The notes below the pieces were generated by a model. The model was not told where the DNA came from. It did no database searches and saw only the letters and a list, made by a program, of their open reading frames with translations. This document shows positions 37,637-48,453 of a DNA stretch of 64,000 nucleotides, piece after piece (positions within the stretch are counted from its first letter, which is position 1; the number at the start of each line of letters is the position of its first letter). Where the stretch lies: the NCBI GenBank assembly GCA_963756575.1, contig CAVWOM010000003.1, positions 186,001-250,000 of the forward strand. Reading direction: 5' to 3'. The DNA is from Palsa-504 sp963756575. GTDB taxonomy: Bacteria; Actinomycetota; Actinomycetes; Streptosporangiales; Streptosporangiaceae. The position numbers were made by a program, and so were the translations under genes.

Positions 37637-39156
37637 TCACCGCGTCGCCGGCACGACCGCCATGCCGCTGAAGCGCAGGAGAACCGGCGTGCGCGGCCGG
37701 CAGCCGGGCGGGTAGAACCAGTAGGTCGTGCCGCCCGCCACCTGCCGGTGCGTGCAGATGAACTGGCTGCTCATGATGAACTCCCACCACGGGTTCAGGA
37801 CGCAGGCCGGACGCCGGCCCGCTCGGCCTGGACCAGGAAGCCGGTCGTCGGGCCAGGCCTTCTCGTTCAGGTGGATCAGGATCGTCCGGCCGTGGGCGCT
37901 CGCCGCCACCACGCTGACCGCGGCGCGGCAGCGCCGCCTCGGTGTTGACGGTGTCGGCGGCGGTGGCCGGGACACCGCCAGCACCGCGATGACCGCGAGC
38001 ACCGCCGCAGCCGGCGCGGGCCAGCACCGCGCCAGGCCCGCGCGGCGGGGGCGCGTGCACCACGGCCACCGCGATCACCACCAAGGTGATCACCGGGGCG
38101 GCAAGGTAGAAGTAACCGGTGTAGTAGTGCGACAGGGAGTCGATCCCGAACGCGGTGTAGGCGGCGAACGCCACCGTGGACACCACGTTGACGGCGAGCA
38201 GCGCGGCCAGGAACCTTTGCCGTGTGCCCCGGGTGAGCCAGCCGACTACGGCGATCGCGACCGGACGACAGCGGGACCAGGACGCGAGGTGCCCGCCCCG
38301 CCACCAGAACCACGCCACGTACCGCACGACTGGCTCAGGTCGTGGCCGCCCGCCCGTTTGGAGGAGGAGTAGGAGAAGTAAAGGCCGAATTCCCCCGGCC
38401 AGTGCAGCGCCAGGTTGACGGCGATGGGCAGCGCGAACACCGCGCTGATCACCGCCGCCGGCACCCAGATCCGCCAGCGGCGCAAGCGCCGGAGCAGCGC
38501 CATGGGCCCAAGGCGCCGGTACCGCACCACCAGCGCGACCAGCACGAGCCCAGGACCGCCGGCACGATCATCAGGAAGGCCGCGTGCCCGTGGATCAGGA
38601 ACCACCCGGTCAGCGTCAGGATCCACAGGTCCCGCGACGCGCCTGCCGCCACCGAGGCCGCCGCGACCAGGAAGGCGATGTACGTCGGGACGTACATCCA
38701 CTCCATCCAGTCGAAGCTGAGGATCAGCGGCTCGGTCGCGATGAAACCGAGGACCGCGGCCAGGCAGGCGGCGGCCCCGCGCACCGAGCGCGTCCACCCG
38801 TACACCACGGCGACGGTCGCCGCCACGAAGAAGCTGTTGAGCACGAACACGGCCAGCACGTGCGCGTTCCACGCCGTCGGGACCAGGTGCCCGACATCGC
38901 GGAACAGCCATTCGCCGAACGCCTGCACGTACAGGTAGGCCGGGCCCGGATGGTTGAAGCGCTCCTTGGAGTAGTCGCCGACCAGCAGCGTGAAGTGCTT
39001 GGCCTGCCCGATCAGTATCGAGTTGGCCGCGTCGTCGGCGCTGGGGTAGAAGCGGGTGGTGAACAGGAACCAGCCGCGGACGACGAGCACGGTGAGCACG
39101 ATCGCGAACGGCGCGGCCCAGACCCAGGCGGGGGGAGACGAAGCGGTCGTGACCAT
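37637..39156 (-). pseudogene. GT-C-like membrane glycosyltransferase, frameshifted
   Basis: About 505 residues if repaired. The N-terminus is clean to about residue 215: helix WAAPFAIVLTVLVVRGWFLF, then the outside loop FYPSADDAANSILIGQAKHF and ERFNHPGPAYLYVQAFGEWLF. The Asp-Asp and His-Pro-Gly-Pro pattern resembles GT-C transferases (ArnT/PMT-like). Later helices and the end segment MSSQFICTHRQ and TYWFYPPGC appear in other frames, with breaks near 38550, 38340, 38260, 38010 and 37900. It starts 30 bases after the epimerase and probably belongs to the dehydrogenase-GT2-epimerase operon. It differs from families A and B in sequence. Confidence 0.65.
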
Positions 39157-39186
39157 TGATGCCCTGACCGATGCTCAGATTGATGC

Positions 39187-40212
39187 TCAGAGGGCGCCGG
39201 TCTTGACCGCGTGGTCGATCCACGGGATGACCTCGTCGAGCATCTGGTCCAGGGTGGTGGTCGCCTCGAAGCCGAGGACCTTCGCGGCCTTCCCGGTGTC
39301 GGGCACCCGGCGCTGCACGTCGTATTCGAACGGGTCGTCGTGCACCAGCCGCAGCGGGACGTCCGCACCCTTGATCTTGCGCCAGATCAGCTCGGCCAGC
39401 TGCCGGACCGTCGTGCCCTGGCCGGTGGACAGGTTGAAGTCCTCGTTGAAGGCGTCCTCGTGTTCCATCGCGGTCACCACGCCGGCCGCCAGGTCCCCGC
39501 CGTAGGTGTAGTGCCGCACCTGGTCGCCGGAGCCCAGGATGTGCAGCGGGTCCTGGCCCTTGAGCACCTTCTGCACCAGGTCGGGGACCACGTGGCTCAT
39601 GGCCAGGCGGACGTTGCCCGACAGGATCTCCTTGTCGCCGAGGGCGCGGCTCTCCCCTATTCCCACGCAGTTGAACGGGCGCACCAGCGTGTACGGCAGG
39701 CGGTACTGGTCCCAGGCGGCCCTGGCGAAGTACTCCACCGCCAGCTTCTGGAACCCGTACGCGGAAAGCGGCGGCGGGATCCGGTGCTGCTGCCCTTCGT
39801 ACGAAGGCCACTCCTCCGCGCTCTCGAACACCATCGAGGAGGACAGGTAGGTGACCTTGCGCAGCCGGCCGTCCCGGCGTGCGGCGATCGCGGCGTCACA
39901 GGATGCCGCGATGATCCGCTCGTTGGTGGCGAGCAGGTCGTAGGCGTAGGCGTGGAAGTAGGAGATTCCTCCGATCATCGCCGCGCCCGCGATGAGGTGA
40001 TCGCAGTCCATCAGCAGCTCGGTCATCAGGCCGACGTCCCTGGCGTCGCCCTCGACCAGGCGGTACCTCGGATGGTCATCGTAGGACTTCTTCACCCGTC
40101 CGTACTTGGAGAAGTTGTCCAGCCCGACCACCGCGTACCCGCGCCGGAGCAGTTCCTCAACCACGTACCCGCCGATGAAGCCCGCCGAGCCGGTGACCAA
40201 GACCTTCTGCAT
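39187..40212 (-). CDS. NAD-dependent sugar-nucleotide epimerase/dehydratase
   Basis: Product of 341 residues, intact. The NAD-binding motif GSAGFIGGYVVEELLRRG is at residues 8-25, an Asp-Asn (GLDNFSKYG) follows strand two, the catalytic Ser lies in YLSSSMVF, and the Tyr-x3-Lys pair is in SAYGFQKLAVEYFA. LVRPFNCVGIGE and MEHEDAFNEDFNLSTG complete the extended-SDR pattern. It probably converts a UDP- or GDP-sugar for surface glycan synthesis; which sugar cannot be told. The ATG at 40212 can share its first base with a TGA of the GT2 gene (TGATG) once a frame error there is corrected. It is the only unbroken gene of the local operon. Confidence 0.9.
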   Translation of the reverse strand: MQKVLVTGSAGFIGGYVVEELLRRGYAVVGLDNFSKYGRVKKSYDDHPRYRLVEGDARDVGLMTELLMDCDHLIAGAAMIGGISYFHAYAYDLLATNERIIAASCDAAIAARRDGRLRKVTYLSSSMVFESAEEWPSYEGQQHRIPPPLSAYGFQKLAVEYFARAAWDQYRLPYTLVRPFNCVGIGESRALGDKEILSGNVRLAMSHVVPDLVQKVLKGQDPLHILGSGDQVRHYTYGGDLAAGVVTAMEHEDAFNEDFNLSTGQGTTVRQLAELIWRKIKGADVPLRLVHDDPFEYDVQRRVPDTGKAAKVLGFEATTTLDQMLDEVIPWIDHAVKTGAL

Positions 40213-40983
40213 CACTGTCCCTTATCGTCGGTTTCCCGTACGTTGGCACGGGACCTTTGTAGATCTGCTCCGGTGTCAGCTTCGGGCCGAAGGCGAACCG
40301 GTACCACCGCAGGTATTCCGGAACCCACCTGGCGATCCGGAAATTGGATACCCCCGCCTGCCGGTCCAGCCAGATCGTGGGGATCTCGGCCACGGGCAGG
40401 CCCAGCCGCTTCGCCTTGGCGGTCAGCTCTATGCCGATCTCGAACCCGGCGCGGGAGTCGATGCCGACCTGCCGGACGAAGCTCGTGGAGTAGGCCTTGA
40501 ACGAGTTGGTCGCGTCGCGGGTGCCGGTGTGCGCGAGCAGCTGCAGCGACCGGCCTGCCGTCCGGGAGAGGAAACCCTTCAGCCGCGGGCCGCCGACCTG
40601 CTGGCCGCCGGCCATGTACCTGGAAGCAGCGGCCACGGCTACCCCGCGGTCGACCAGCCGGGCCAGGTCGTCGATCTGCCGGGGGTCATCACAGCCGTCC
40701 GCCATCGTCACCACGGTCACCGGGGCGGCCGCGACGTCGATGCCGAACCTGATCGCGTTGGCCGGCCCGGCCGTAGCTGTTCACCAGGCACCGGATCCGC
40801 GATTCCTTCCGCGCGTACTCCTCCGGCACCGGAACCGTGGTGTCGGCGGCGTCGTCGACGACGACGAGCACCTCGCAACGCAGCTGCACCGATTCGAACA
40901 GCCGGTCCAGCACGCGCAGGATCCGGTCGCCCTCGTTGTACGCGGGCATCACGATCGAGACCCGCGGGCGTCACTCGGATCAT
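40157..40983 (-). CDS. Family 2 glycosyltransferase (polyprenyl-phosphate mannosyltransferase type), two frameshifts
   Basis: About 255 residues. The ATG at 40983 overlaps the dehydrogenase stop (ATGA). After a break near 40963 (GCGGGT for GCGGT) it reads VSIVMPAYNEGDRILRVLDRLFESV and LVVVDDAADTT, where the Asp-Asp binds nucleotide-sugar/metal. A second break near 40775 leads into VTVVTMADGCDDPRQIDDLARLVDRG, GTRDATNSFKAYSTSF and GFEIGIELTAKAKRLG, typical of Dpm1/GtrB-like enzymes that load a sugar on a polyprenyl carrier. Both breaks fit single-base insertions. The current frame ends at 40157, but another small shift would end it at 40212, at the epimerase start. Confidence 0.78.
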
Positions 40984-42184
40984 ATCCTGACGCCCCGGCC
41001 GAGCAGGTTCCAGATGTCGGCGACCGGCTTGCCGGTGACCAGGCCGGCGTAATCGGGGTGCGGCGCCCCGATCACCAGCAGGTCGGACCGGGCGACCACC
41101 TCATCGAGCGGCAGCAGGTCGGGGTCGACGGTCACGTACGGGTCGGTGCACAGGACGGCTTCGGCCTTGAACCGCAGGATCCGCTTGAGCTTGTAGGACA
41201 GGCTCGACCTGATGTCATCGGAACCGCCCTTGAACGCCATCCCCAGGATCCCGACGGTCATCGAGCCCAGATCGTGCTGGACCTCCAGGCGGTGCACCAC
41301 GTACAGCGGCAGGCCCTCGTTGACCGCCATGGCCGCGTGGCCCAGCGGGAAGTTGTTGTGGTTGAACGCGGCGAGCTGCATCGTGTCCTTGAACAGGCAC
41401 GGCCCGGCGGCGAAACCCGCGCCGGGCATGTCGGCGGCCCGCGGGTAGTCCTCGGCCAGGCCCTGCCGGATCCGGTCGAAGTCCAGGCCCTGCTCGTTGG
41501 CCATCATGTAGAGCTGGTTGGCGGTGGCGAACTTGATGTAGCGCCAGACGTTGGTGAACAGCTTGGCCAGCTCGGCTTCCTCCGGCGACATCACGACCAG
41601 CTTGCCGGTCAGCATCCCGAACAGCGCGGAGCCCGCTTGCCCCGGTCGGCGTGCGGGACGAGATGATCTGCGGCAGCTCGAACAGCTCCGTCATGGCCTT
41701 GCCCTCGGCGATCCGCTCCGGGCAGAAGGCGACCTCTATCTGCCGTCCCCGCCGGGCCACCATCTTCTCCACCAGCGCGGTCACGCCCGGGGAACACGGT
41801 GCTGCGCAGGACCAGGAGCTGGCCGTCGCGCAGGTAGTCCGCGCATCCGTCCAGCGCCTTGGTGATCGCCGTCTGGTTGGGGTTCAGGTGCTCGTCGACC
41901 GGCGTGCCGATGACCACGACCACGTGCTCCGCCGTGGCCACGATGGCGGGATCGGCCGAGGCCATCAGGCGCCCGGCCGCGGCACCCGGTGCAGGACCTC
42001 CTCGGCGCCCGGCTCGGCGAACGGCAGCCGGCCCGCGTTCACCTCTCGACCGCGGTCTCGCTGACGTCGTAGATGCCGACCGGGCTCCCCGGTCGGCGAA
42101 GGCGATCGCGAGCGGCAGGCCGACGTGCCCGCATCCCCCGATGACAACCACGTCGCGGTCGAACTGGTCAGGCAAACTGGTCAC
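40980..42184 (-). pseudogene. Nucleotide-sugar (UDP-sugar type) dehydrogenase, frameshifted
   Basis: About 400 residues if repaired. Pieces: VVVIGGCGHVGLPLAIAFADRG (NAD motif), VVVVIGTPVDEHLNPNQTAI, LLVLRSTVFPG, QIEVAFCPERIAEGKAM, LFTNVWRYIKFATANQLYMM, GFAAGPCLFKDTMQLA (with the catalytic Cys) and VGILGMAFKGGSDDIRSSLSYKL. The order is that of UDP-glucose/UDP-ManNAc dehydrogenases, which oxidise C6 of a sugar nucleotide to the uronic acid. Breaks occur near 42085, 42010, 41785 and 41640. GGAGGT precedes the GTG. It leads the dehydrogenase-GT2-epimerase-GT-C operon and is divergent from family B copy 2. Confidence 0.78.
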
Positions 42185-42217
42185 CGCTTCATACCTCCGG
42201 CTTCATACGACAGGCCT

Positions 42218-42253
42218 CGGGGGGCCCCAAAGGGCGCCGAACGTGGCCCCCCG
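42218..42253. promoter_or_regulatory. Stem-loop in the divergent spacer
   Basis: CGGGGGGCC (42218-42226) pairs with GGCCCCCCG (42245-42253), loop 18 bases, in the spacer between the dehydrogenase and family B copy 2. Function unknown; it may be an operator or leader structure. Confidence 0.4.
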
Positions 42254-42410
42254 TCACGTATCTGGCGCTTCACCTTACCGCCCCGCCCGCCGGGTTACCG
42301 GCCTTGTTATCCCTCCGTCGCCATCCGGCCGGGGCCGGGTGCGGTAAGCTCTCGGCGCGCAATCGTGGCGGTGTTCCCGGGCCTGGGCCGCCCTTCGTGA
42401 GGAATACCGC

Positions 42411-43684
42411 ATGCAAGGTGAGAAACTCCCGGCAGCCCGCACGCGGGTCGCGCAGTCCGTGGTGCCGACATCCGGTTCGCGGCACGTGGCCGGCTGGCGG
42501 CCGGGCTGAACCGCCCGGCGGCGGCCGCCCTGATCGCCACGCTCGTGGCGGACGGCTTCACCGGTCGCCCGCTGGCAGACCTGGGCGCACGGCCGGATCA
42601 GCCGGTTCATCCTCATCGGCCGGCATTTCGCGACGCCCGGGGCGCTGCCGCGCGGCATCCCGGTCGCCAAGACCTACGGCTACGACGGGGCAGTTCTTCT
42701 ACCGGCTGGCGATCAACCCGTTCAACCTCCACCACACCGCGTACGGCATCACCATGGACCGGCCGTACCGGTTCATGCGGATCGGCTACCCCGCGCTCAC
42801 CTGGCTGGTCTCGGCCGGCCGGCGCCTCCCTGGTCCCGGTCATGCTGGTGGCGGTCAACATCGCCGCCATCGGGGCGCTGGGCTGGCTCGGCGCCCGGTT
42901 CGCCCTCGACGGCGGACGGCACGCACTGGTGGGCTTGCTGGTGCCCGGGTACTTCGGCCTCATCACCAGCCTGAGCCGCGACACCGCCGAGCCGCTGGCC
43001 GCCGCCCTGCTGCTGGCCGGGCTGCTCGCGGTCCGCGCCCGCCGCCCCGGGCTGGCCGCCTGCTTCCTCGCGTACGGGGCGCTGACCAGGGAGACGGTCA
43101 TGGTGGCGGTGGCCACCATCGCGATCTTGCGCGTGATCGGCGTGCTGCGAGGGCGGGTTCGCCCCGGCCGCGACGACCTGACCTGGGTAATCCCGGCCGT
43201 GGTCTTCACCGCCTGGGAGGCGGTGGTGAAGCTGGCGACCGGGAGCATCCCCCTGCTGGCCGACGGCGGCCGGAACGCGGGCGCTCCGTTCATCGCTCCC
43301 CCTCCAGGCGTTCCGGCACAACCTCGGCCACATCCACCTGCACGACTTTCGAGCAGTACGACCTGTGGTTCCTGGAACTGGTCATCCTGGTGGCCTTTCG
43401 TGGTGGCGGCGCTGCTGTCGCTGGCGGTCCACCAGTGCGCCCCTGCACGAGCGGCTGGCCTTCGTCCTGTACCTGGTCGAGATCTGCGTGGTCACGCCGA
43501 GCACCTGGAACAGCCTCGACACCGACATGCGGTCGTTCATCGAGGCGTACCTGCTGGCGGTGATCATCCTGCTGGGCACGCCGCGGGGGGGCGGGCCCGG
43601 CTGGCCTGGCAGCTCTCCTCGATGACCGCGCTGATGATCCCTGCCCTGATCTTCATCGTGCAGCGCCGCCTGACCGGCTCCTGA
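42411..43684 (+). pseudogene. Polytopic membrane protein, family B copy 2, frameshifted
   Basis: Begins MQGEKLPAARTR with GAGGAA seven bases upstream. Recognisable pieces: TGQFFYRLAINPFNLHHTAYGITMDRPYRFMRIGYPALTW (with FFYRLAINPF the family motif), LVPVMLVAVNIAAIGALGWLG, GYFGLITSLSRDTAEPLA, YGALTRETVMVAVATIAIL, HERLAFVLYLVEICVVTPSTW and IEAYLLAVIILLGTP. At least five frame changes, the clearest near 42690, 42825, 43310 and 43440. It resembles copy 3, which follows 158 bases downstream, more than copy 1, and even the upstream leader is similar, so the two arose by tandem duplication. Confidence 0.7.
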
Positions 43685-43842
43685 CCGCCCTGCGCGCGGC
43701 ACCGCTCTTAACGATCTCTAAGCTTGCATTCAGCCTGATTACGGCGGTACTGGAGCTAACTTCCCTAAAGTTTCGCCCCGGTACACCCTGAAGCACGGCG
43801 GTGCGTTCCCGGCCTGGCCCGCCTTCCGATGAAGGACGGCTC

Positions 43843-45095
43843 ATGGCTGTGCAGGAACGCGACCCGGTCGCGGGTCGCGGCGAGGTGCCGGACGGAGTTC
43901 CCGCCGCTCCCGGGCGGATCCGCTCGCTCGCCGGCCGGCCCGCCGTCCCCGGGCTGATCGCGCTGCTCGTCGCCACCGGTTTCGTGCTGGCCCGCTGGGC
44001 GCTGTGGTCCAGGCGCAGCTTCGGCCGCTTCATCCTCATCGGCGAGTACTTCGCGCACCCGGCCCAGTTGCCCGCCGGCATGCCGCTGCGCGCGGCGTAC
44101 GGCTACGACGGCCAGTTCTTCTACCGGCTGGCGATCAACCCGTTCAACTTCTCGCACACCGCCTACGGCATCACCGTGGACCAGCCGTACCGGTTCATGC
44201 GGGTCGGCTACCCGATGCTCACCTGGCTGTTCTCGGCCGGCGAGGCCGCGCTGGTGCCGGTCATGCTGGTCGTGGTCAACGTCGTGGCGCTCGGCGCGCT
44301 CGGCTGGCTCGGCGGGCACATCGCCCGGCCGGGCGGCAGGCACGCCGCCTGGGGCTTGCTCCTGCCCGGGTATTTCGGCCTGGTCACCAGCCTGAGCCGC
44401 GATACCGCGAAGCCGGCCGCCGCCGCTTTCATGGTGGCCGGGTTGCTCGCGGTGCGCGCCCGCCGCCCGGCCCTGGCCGCGGGCCTGCTCGCCTTCGCCG
44501 TGCTGACCAGGGAGACGGCCATGGTCGCGGTGGCCGCCCTGGCCGTCGTCCGGTGGCCACGTAGCCGGCGGAGCAGGCCGGACCGGGACGACCTGGCCTG
44601 GTTCGTGCCCGCCGCCGTCTTCGCGGCTTGGCAGGTGCTGGTCTACGCCGTCATCGGCGTGTTCCCGCTGACCGCGGACGGCAGCCGCAACGCGGGCGCG
44701 CCGTTCTTCGCCGCGCTGGACGCGATCAGGTACAACCTCGGCCACATCGACTGGGCCAGCTACGACGGGGTCGCCCGCTGGCTGGCGGAACTGGCCGTGC
44801 TGATGCTGTTCGCGGTGGCCGCGCTGTGCTCGCTGCGGACCACGCGGCGCCGGCCCACGAGCGGCTGGCCCTGGTCCTGTTCCTCGTCGAGATCTGCGTG
44901 ATCACCCCGGACACCTGGAGCAGCCGCACCGCCGACCTGCGGTCCTTCGTCGAGGTCTACCTGCTGGCGGTGATCATCCTGCTCGGGCGGCCGCGCCCGG
45001 CGCGCACGCCGGGCGCCTGGCTGCTGCCCGCGGTCACGGCCGGCCTGCTGCCCGTGCTCGCCAGCATCGCCCTGCTACGGGTGCACTGGTCGTAA
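43843..45095 (+). CDS. Polytopic membrane protein, family B copy 3, one frameshift
   Basis: The best preserved family B copy, about 417 residues. The ATG at 43843 has AAGGA eight bases upstream. One helix (GLIALLVATGFVLARWALW) precedes GYDGQFFYRLAINPFNFSHTAYG, followed by about eight more helices: LVPVMLVVVNVVALGALGWLGG, GYFGLVTSLSRDTAKPAAAAFMVAGL and FAVLTRETAMVAVAALAVV. At about 44850 (ACGCGGCGCC) one extra base shifts the frame; the end is then HERLALVLFLVEICVITPDTW through IALLRVHWS. Probably a GT-C-like transferase or glycan-assembly protein at the membrane, inferred from topology and context. Converges with family A copy 3, overlapping by 21 bases. Confidence 0.75.
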
Positions 45096-46846
45096 GCCGC
45101 TGATCTGGTCCGCACTGAACTGGCCGGGGGCGATGCCGGCCGGGACGTGGGCCGGGAGGGCCTTGAGCAGGTTCCGGTGCCAGACCATGATCGCGTACGG
45201 GCCGACGTGGTACGTGTGCGCGGGACGCCCGAAGTACTTCCTGACCAGCCAGGTCGGCTCCCAGTGGGAGAAACTGCCCGGCTGGCTGTCCAGGACGACG
45301 AAGTTGGCGTAGTGCAGCTTCGGGTCGTACCAGTCCACCCGGGACATCCACAGGTCCGCCTGCAGCGTGTACTGCATCAGCGCCCTGACCTTGACCCGCT
45401 GGCCGCTGTCCACGGTAACGCTGCTGCTCGTCCAGTAGCCGCTGAGCCCGTAGGTCAGGTGATGCTCCTCCAGCCAGGAGGCCAGGCTGACATTGGCCGG
45501 CGGGACGTTCGGCTGGGCCAGGTCATAGCCGAACCCGGCGGTATAGCCCGCCAGCACCGCCCCCCCAGCGACCAGTGCGGCCAGTTGGAGTCGGCGCGCG
45601 CCTGGCCCGTTCGTTCCGATGATCTTGGTCGTGCCCGGCGTGACCAGCACCCGCGCGGCTAGCGCCGCTCCGAACGGGACGATGACCGCGACCTCGTGCG
45701 CCGCCAGGTCGGCGGCGTTGGTGAGGAGGAAGAGCGCCACGTTAGCGGCGATGGCCACGGCCAGAACCTGGTTGACCAGGCTGGCTCGCGGAGGAAGCGC
45801 CGGGCCACCAGCAGCATCGCGAGGATCACCAGGAGCACGCTCGCCAGGTGGAGGAAAGCCAGGACGAGCTGGATTCCGCCGAGCCCGGCGTAGTCCGCGC
45901 CGAAGATCTGCAGGACCTTCCACGCCGCGGGGGCGTCGTTGTGCAGGTTGCCCGGGGGACGAAGTAGAACGGGAGCCTGTTGATGATAAAGCCGCCCGAG
46001 TGCGGATCGCCGCGTTGGCCGCCCACGCCAGCACGGCCGCGGCCACCGCCGCGGCGCCCAGGCTGAGCTCGTACCACCGGCCGGCGAGCCGCGCTCGCCA
46101 CGGGCCCTGGGCCCGTGCCCCCGTGAGCACCCTGACCGCGCAGGTCAGGGCCAGGGGGGCGATCCCGACCACGTACACGATCGGGTCGGCCATCAGCACC
46201 CAGGCGAGCACCAGGGCGGTCAGCACCGGGACGTACCAGCGGGCCGGCGCCTTATCCAGCAGCAGCCAGAGCAGCAGCAGCGGGACCGAGGTGCCGATGT
46301 GGCCGACCGACAGGTCCAGGGCGAAGACGCCGAGGCCGAACTGCGGGGCCAGCATGATGCCGGCCGCGATGAAGGTTCGACCCACGCCGCCCGGCCGGAT
46401 GAGCCCCTTTCCCGGCCGGTACTGCTTTCCCGGCCGGTACTGCGGGCTAGCAGGACGGCGAGCAGGAACACCAGCGTGTAGGTCATCGCCGCGGCCACGT
46501 GCGCCGTCTGCATGTTCAGCCCGAGGAAGCTCTCCAGCAAGGCGTACTGCGGGAGCTCGGTCGGGTAGAAGGAGACGTCGGACATGTACCAGCCGTGCAG
46601 CAGCAGGTGGCCGTGCAGCAGGTCCGACGCCATCAGCAGAATGTTGGCGCTGTCCGAGTTGAGCTGCGACGTACCGGAAAGCCGCAGGTACGCCACGAAC
46701 AGCAGCACGCCCGCCAGCAGGTACGCCGAAAGTGCGCCCCAGCGCCACCGGGCGCCGGGACGCCTCTCACGCTTCCCCGTCCCGGCGGCCCCAGCCGCCG
46801 GGACTGCTATCGTCTGGGTCTCAGCGTCGGTACGCAGTCCGCCCAT
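45075..46846 (-). CDS. Polytopic membrane protein, family A copy 3, frameshifted
   Basis: The best preserved family A copy, about 585 residues. N-terminus MGGLRTDAETQTIAV, helix WGALSAYLLAGVLLFVAYL, then HGWYMSDVSFYPTELPQYALLESFLG and AAMTYTLVFLLAVLLAR. The frame changes near 46400, in a segment with an 18-base tandem duplication (46408-46443). It continues with FGLGVFALDLSVGHIGTSVP and WYELSLGAAAVAAAVLAWA, breaks near 46000 and 45800, and ends cleanly with GYWTSSSVTVDSGQRVKVRAL and GPYAIMVWHRNLLKALP. The C-terminal 150 residues form a probable extracytoplasmic domain conserved in all three copies. Function unknown; the neighbouring sugar genes suggest glycan transfer. Confidence 0.7.
46408..46443. 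repeat. 18-base tandem duplication inside family A copy 3
   Basis: TTTCCCGGCCGGTACTGC occurs at 46408-46425 and again at 46426-46443, adding six residues near a frame break. Confidence 0.7.
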
Positions 46847-46884
46847 AACCAGGGGAGCTTATCCGGTCAACCTCCAGACGGGGC

Positions 46885-48360
46885 TCACCAACTGGTAGCT
46901 ATGTATTTCGTCTCCGTGAATTCCAGGAGCCCGTCGTGCGCGCCCTCGCGGCCGATGCCGGACTGCTTGACCCCGCCGAACGGCGCCGCCGGGTCGGAGA
47001 CGATGCCGCGGTTGAGGCCCGACCATGCCGGCCTCGAGGCGCTTCGCTGACCCGCAGCCCGCGGCTCAGGTCCCGGGTGTAGACGTAGGCGACCAGGCCG
47101 ATACTCGGTGTCGTTGGCCAGCGTGATCGCGTCGTCCTCGGCGGTCGAAGCGGACGACGGGGGCGACCGGCCCGAAGATCTCGGTCGCGGAGGATGCCGG
47201 CTCCGCGCGGCACCTCGGTCGATCACGGTCGGCGGGTAGAAGAAGCCGCGCCGGTCGGGGCCGCGCCGCCGGTGACGACCTGCCGCCGTCGGCGACCGCG
47301 CGACTCGACCAGCTCGTCGACCTGTCGACCGGGTCGCTCGTTGACCAGCGGGCCGACATCGGTGCCTTCGTCCAGGCCGGGGCCGACCGTCATGGCGTCC
47401 ATCCGCTGGCCGAGAACGTGCGGCTGAACTCGTCGGCGACCGCCTCGTGCACGTAGAAGCGGTTGGCCGCGGTGCACGCCTCGCCGCCGTTGCGCATCTT
47501 GGCGACCATGGCGCCCTCGACGGCGGCGTCGAGGTCGGCGTCCTCGAAGACGAGGAACGGCGCGTTGCCGCCCAGCTCCATCGAGGTGTTCACCACGGTC
47601 TCGGCCGCCTCGCGCGAGCAGGATCCGGCCCACCTCGGTGGAGCCGGTGAACGACAGCTTGCGGACCCGCGGGTCGTTCAGCATGGCCGAGACGACCGCG
47701 CCGGACTTGCCGCGAGGTGCAGCACGTTCACGACGCCGTCCGGCACGCCGGCCTCGGCCAGCAGGCCGGCGATGGCCAGCGCGGTCAGCGGGGTCTCCGA
47801 GGCCGGCTTGAGCACGACCGTGCAGCCGGCCGCCAGCGCCGGGCCGATCTTGCGGGTGGCCATCGCGGCCGGGAAGTTCCACGGCGTGACCAGGACGCGA
47901 GACGCCGACCGGCTGGCGCATGACCAGGATCTTGTTCGCCCCCGAGGGCGACGTCATCAGGCTCGCCGTCGATCCGGACCGCCTCTTCGGCGTACCAGCG
48001 GAAGAACTCGGCCGCGTAGGCCGCCTCGGCCCGGGCGTCGCGCAGCGCCTTGCCGTTCTCGGCCGCCATCAGCCGGCCAGGGACTCGCCGTGCTCGGTCA
48101 TCAGCTCGAAGGTCCGGCGCAGGCACTCGGCCCGCTGCCGCGGCGGCGTGGCGGCCCAGCCGGCAGCGCGGCCGTGGGCGGCGTCCGACCGCGTCGAGCG
48201 CGTCCTCGACGGTCCCGTCGGCGACCTCCGCCAGCGCGTCCTCGGTGGCCGGGTCGATCACCGGTATCGTGCCCCCGCCGCGCCCGCCGGTCCACTGCCC
48301 GCCGATCAGCAGCCGGGTGGGTACGTCGATGCCGACCAGTTCGGCCAGGTTGCCGCTCAT
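46885..48360 (-). pseudogene. NAD(P)-dependent aldehyde dehydrogenase (succinate-semialdehyde type), heavily frameshifted
   Basis: About 490 residues if repaired. Starts MSGNLAELVGIDVPTRLLIGGQWTGG. Pieces in order: LMAAENGKALRDARAEAAYAAEFFRWYAEEA (the ENGKAL block), MATRKIGPALAAGCTVVLKPASETPLTALA, VRKLSFTGSTEVGR, SMELGGNAPFLVFEDADLDAA (catalytic Glu region), GGEACTAANRFYVHEA (catalytic Cys), EIFGPVAPVVRF and PFGGVKQSGIGREGAHDGLLEFTETKYIA. Gene order and SSADH-like motifs suggest oxidation of succinate or glutarate semialdehyde to the acid. Frame breaks occur about every 100 bases. In two places an extra base is visible (GCGCCTCGAGG; GTCGGGCCTC), so sequence error is likely. Same direction as the M24 gene, 93 bases downstream of it. 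Confidence 0.8.
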
Positions 48361-48453
48361 GATTTTCGGACCTTCCCGCCCTTTACCGGGCTTTGCCACC
48401 GTCGCGACGATCCTATCTAGCGGGGCGGAGGTGATCTTCGGCCGTCGCCGGCG

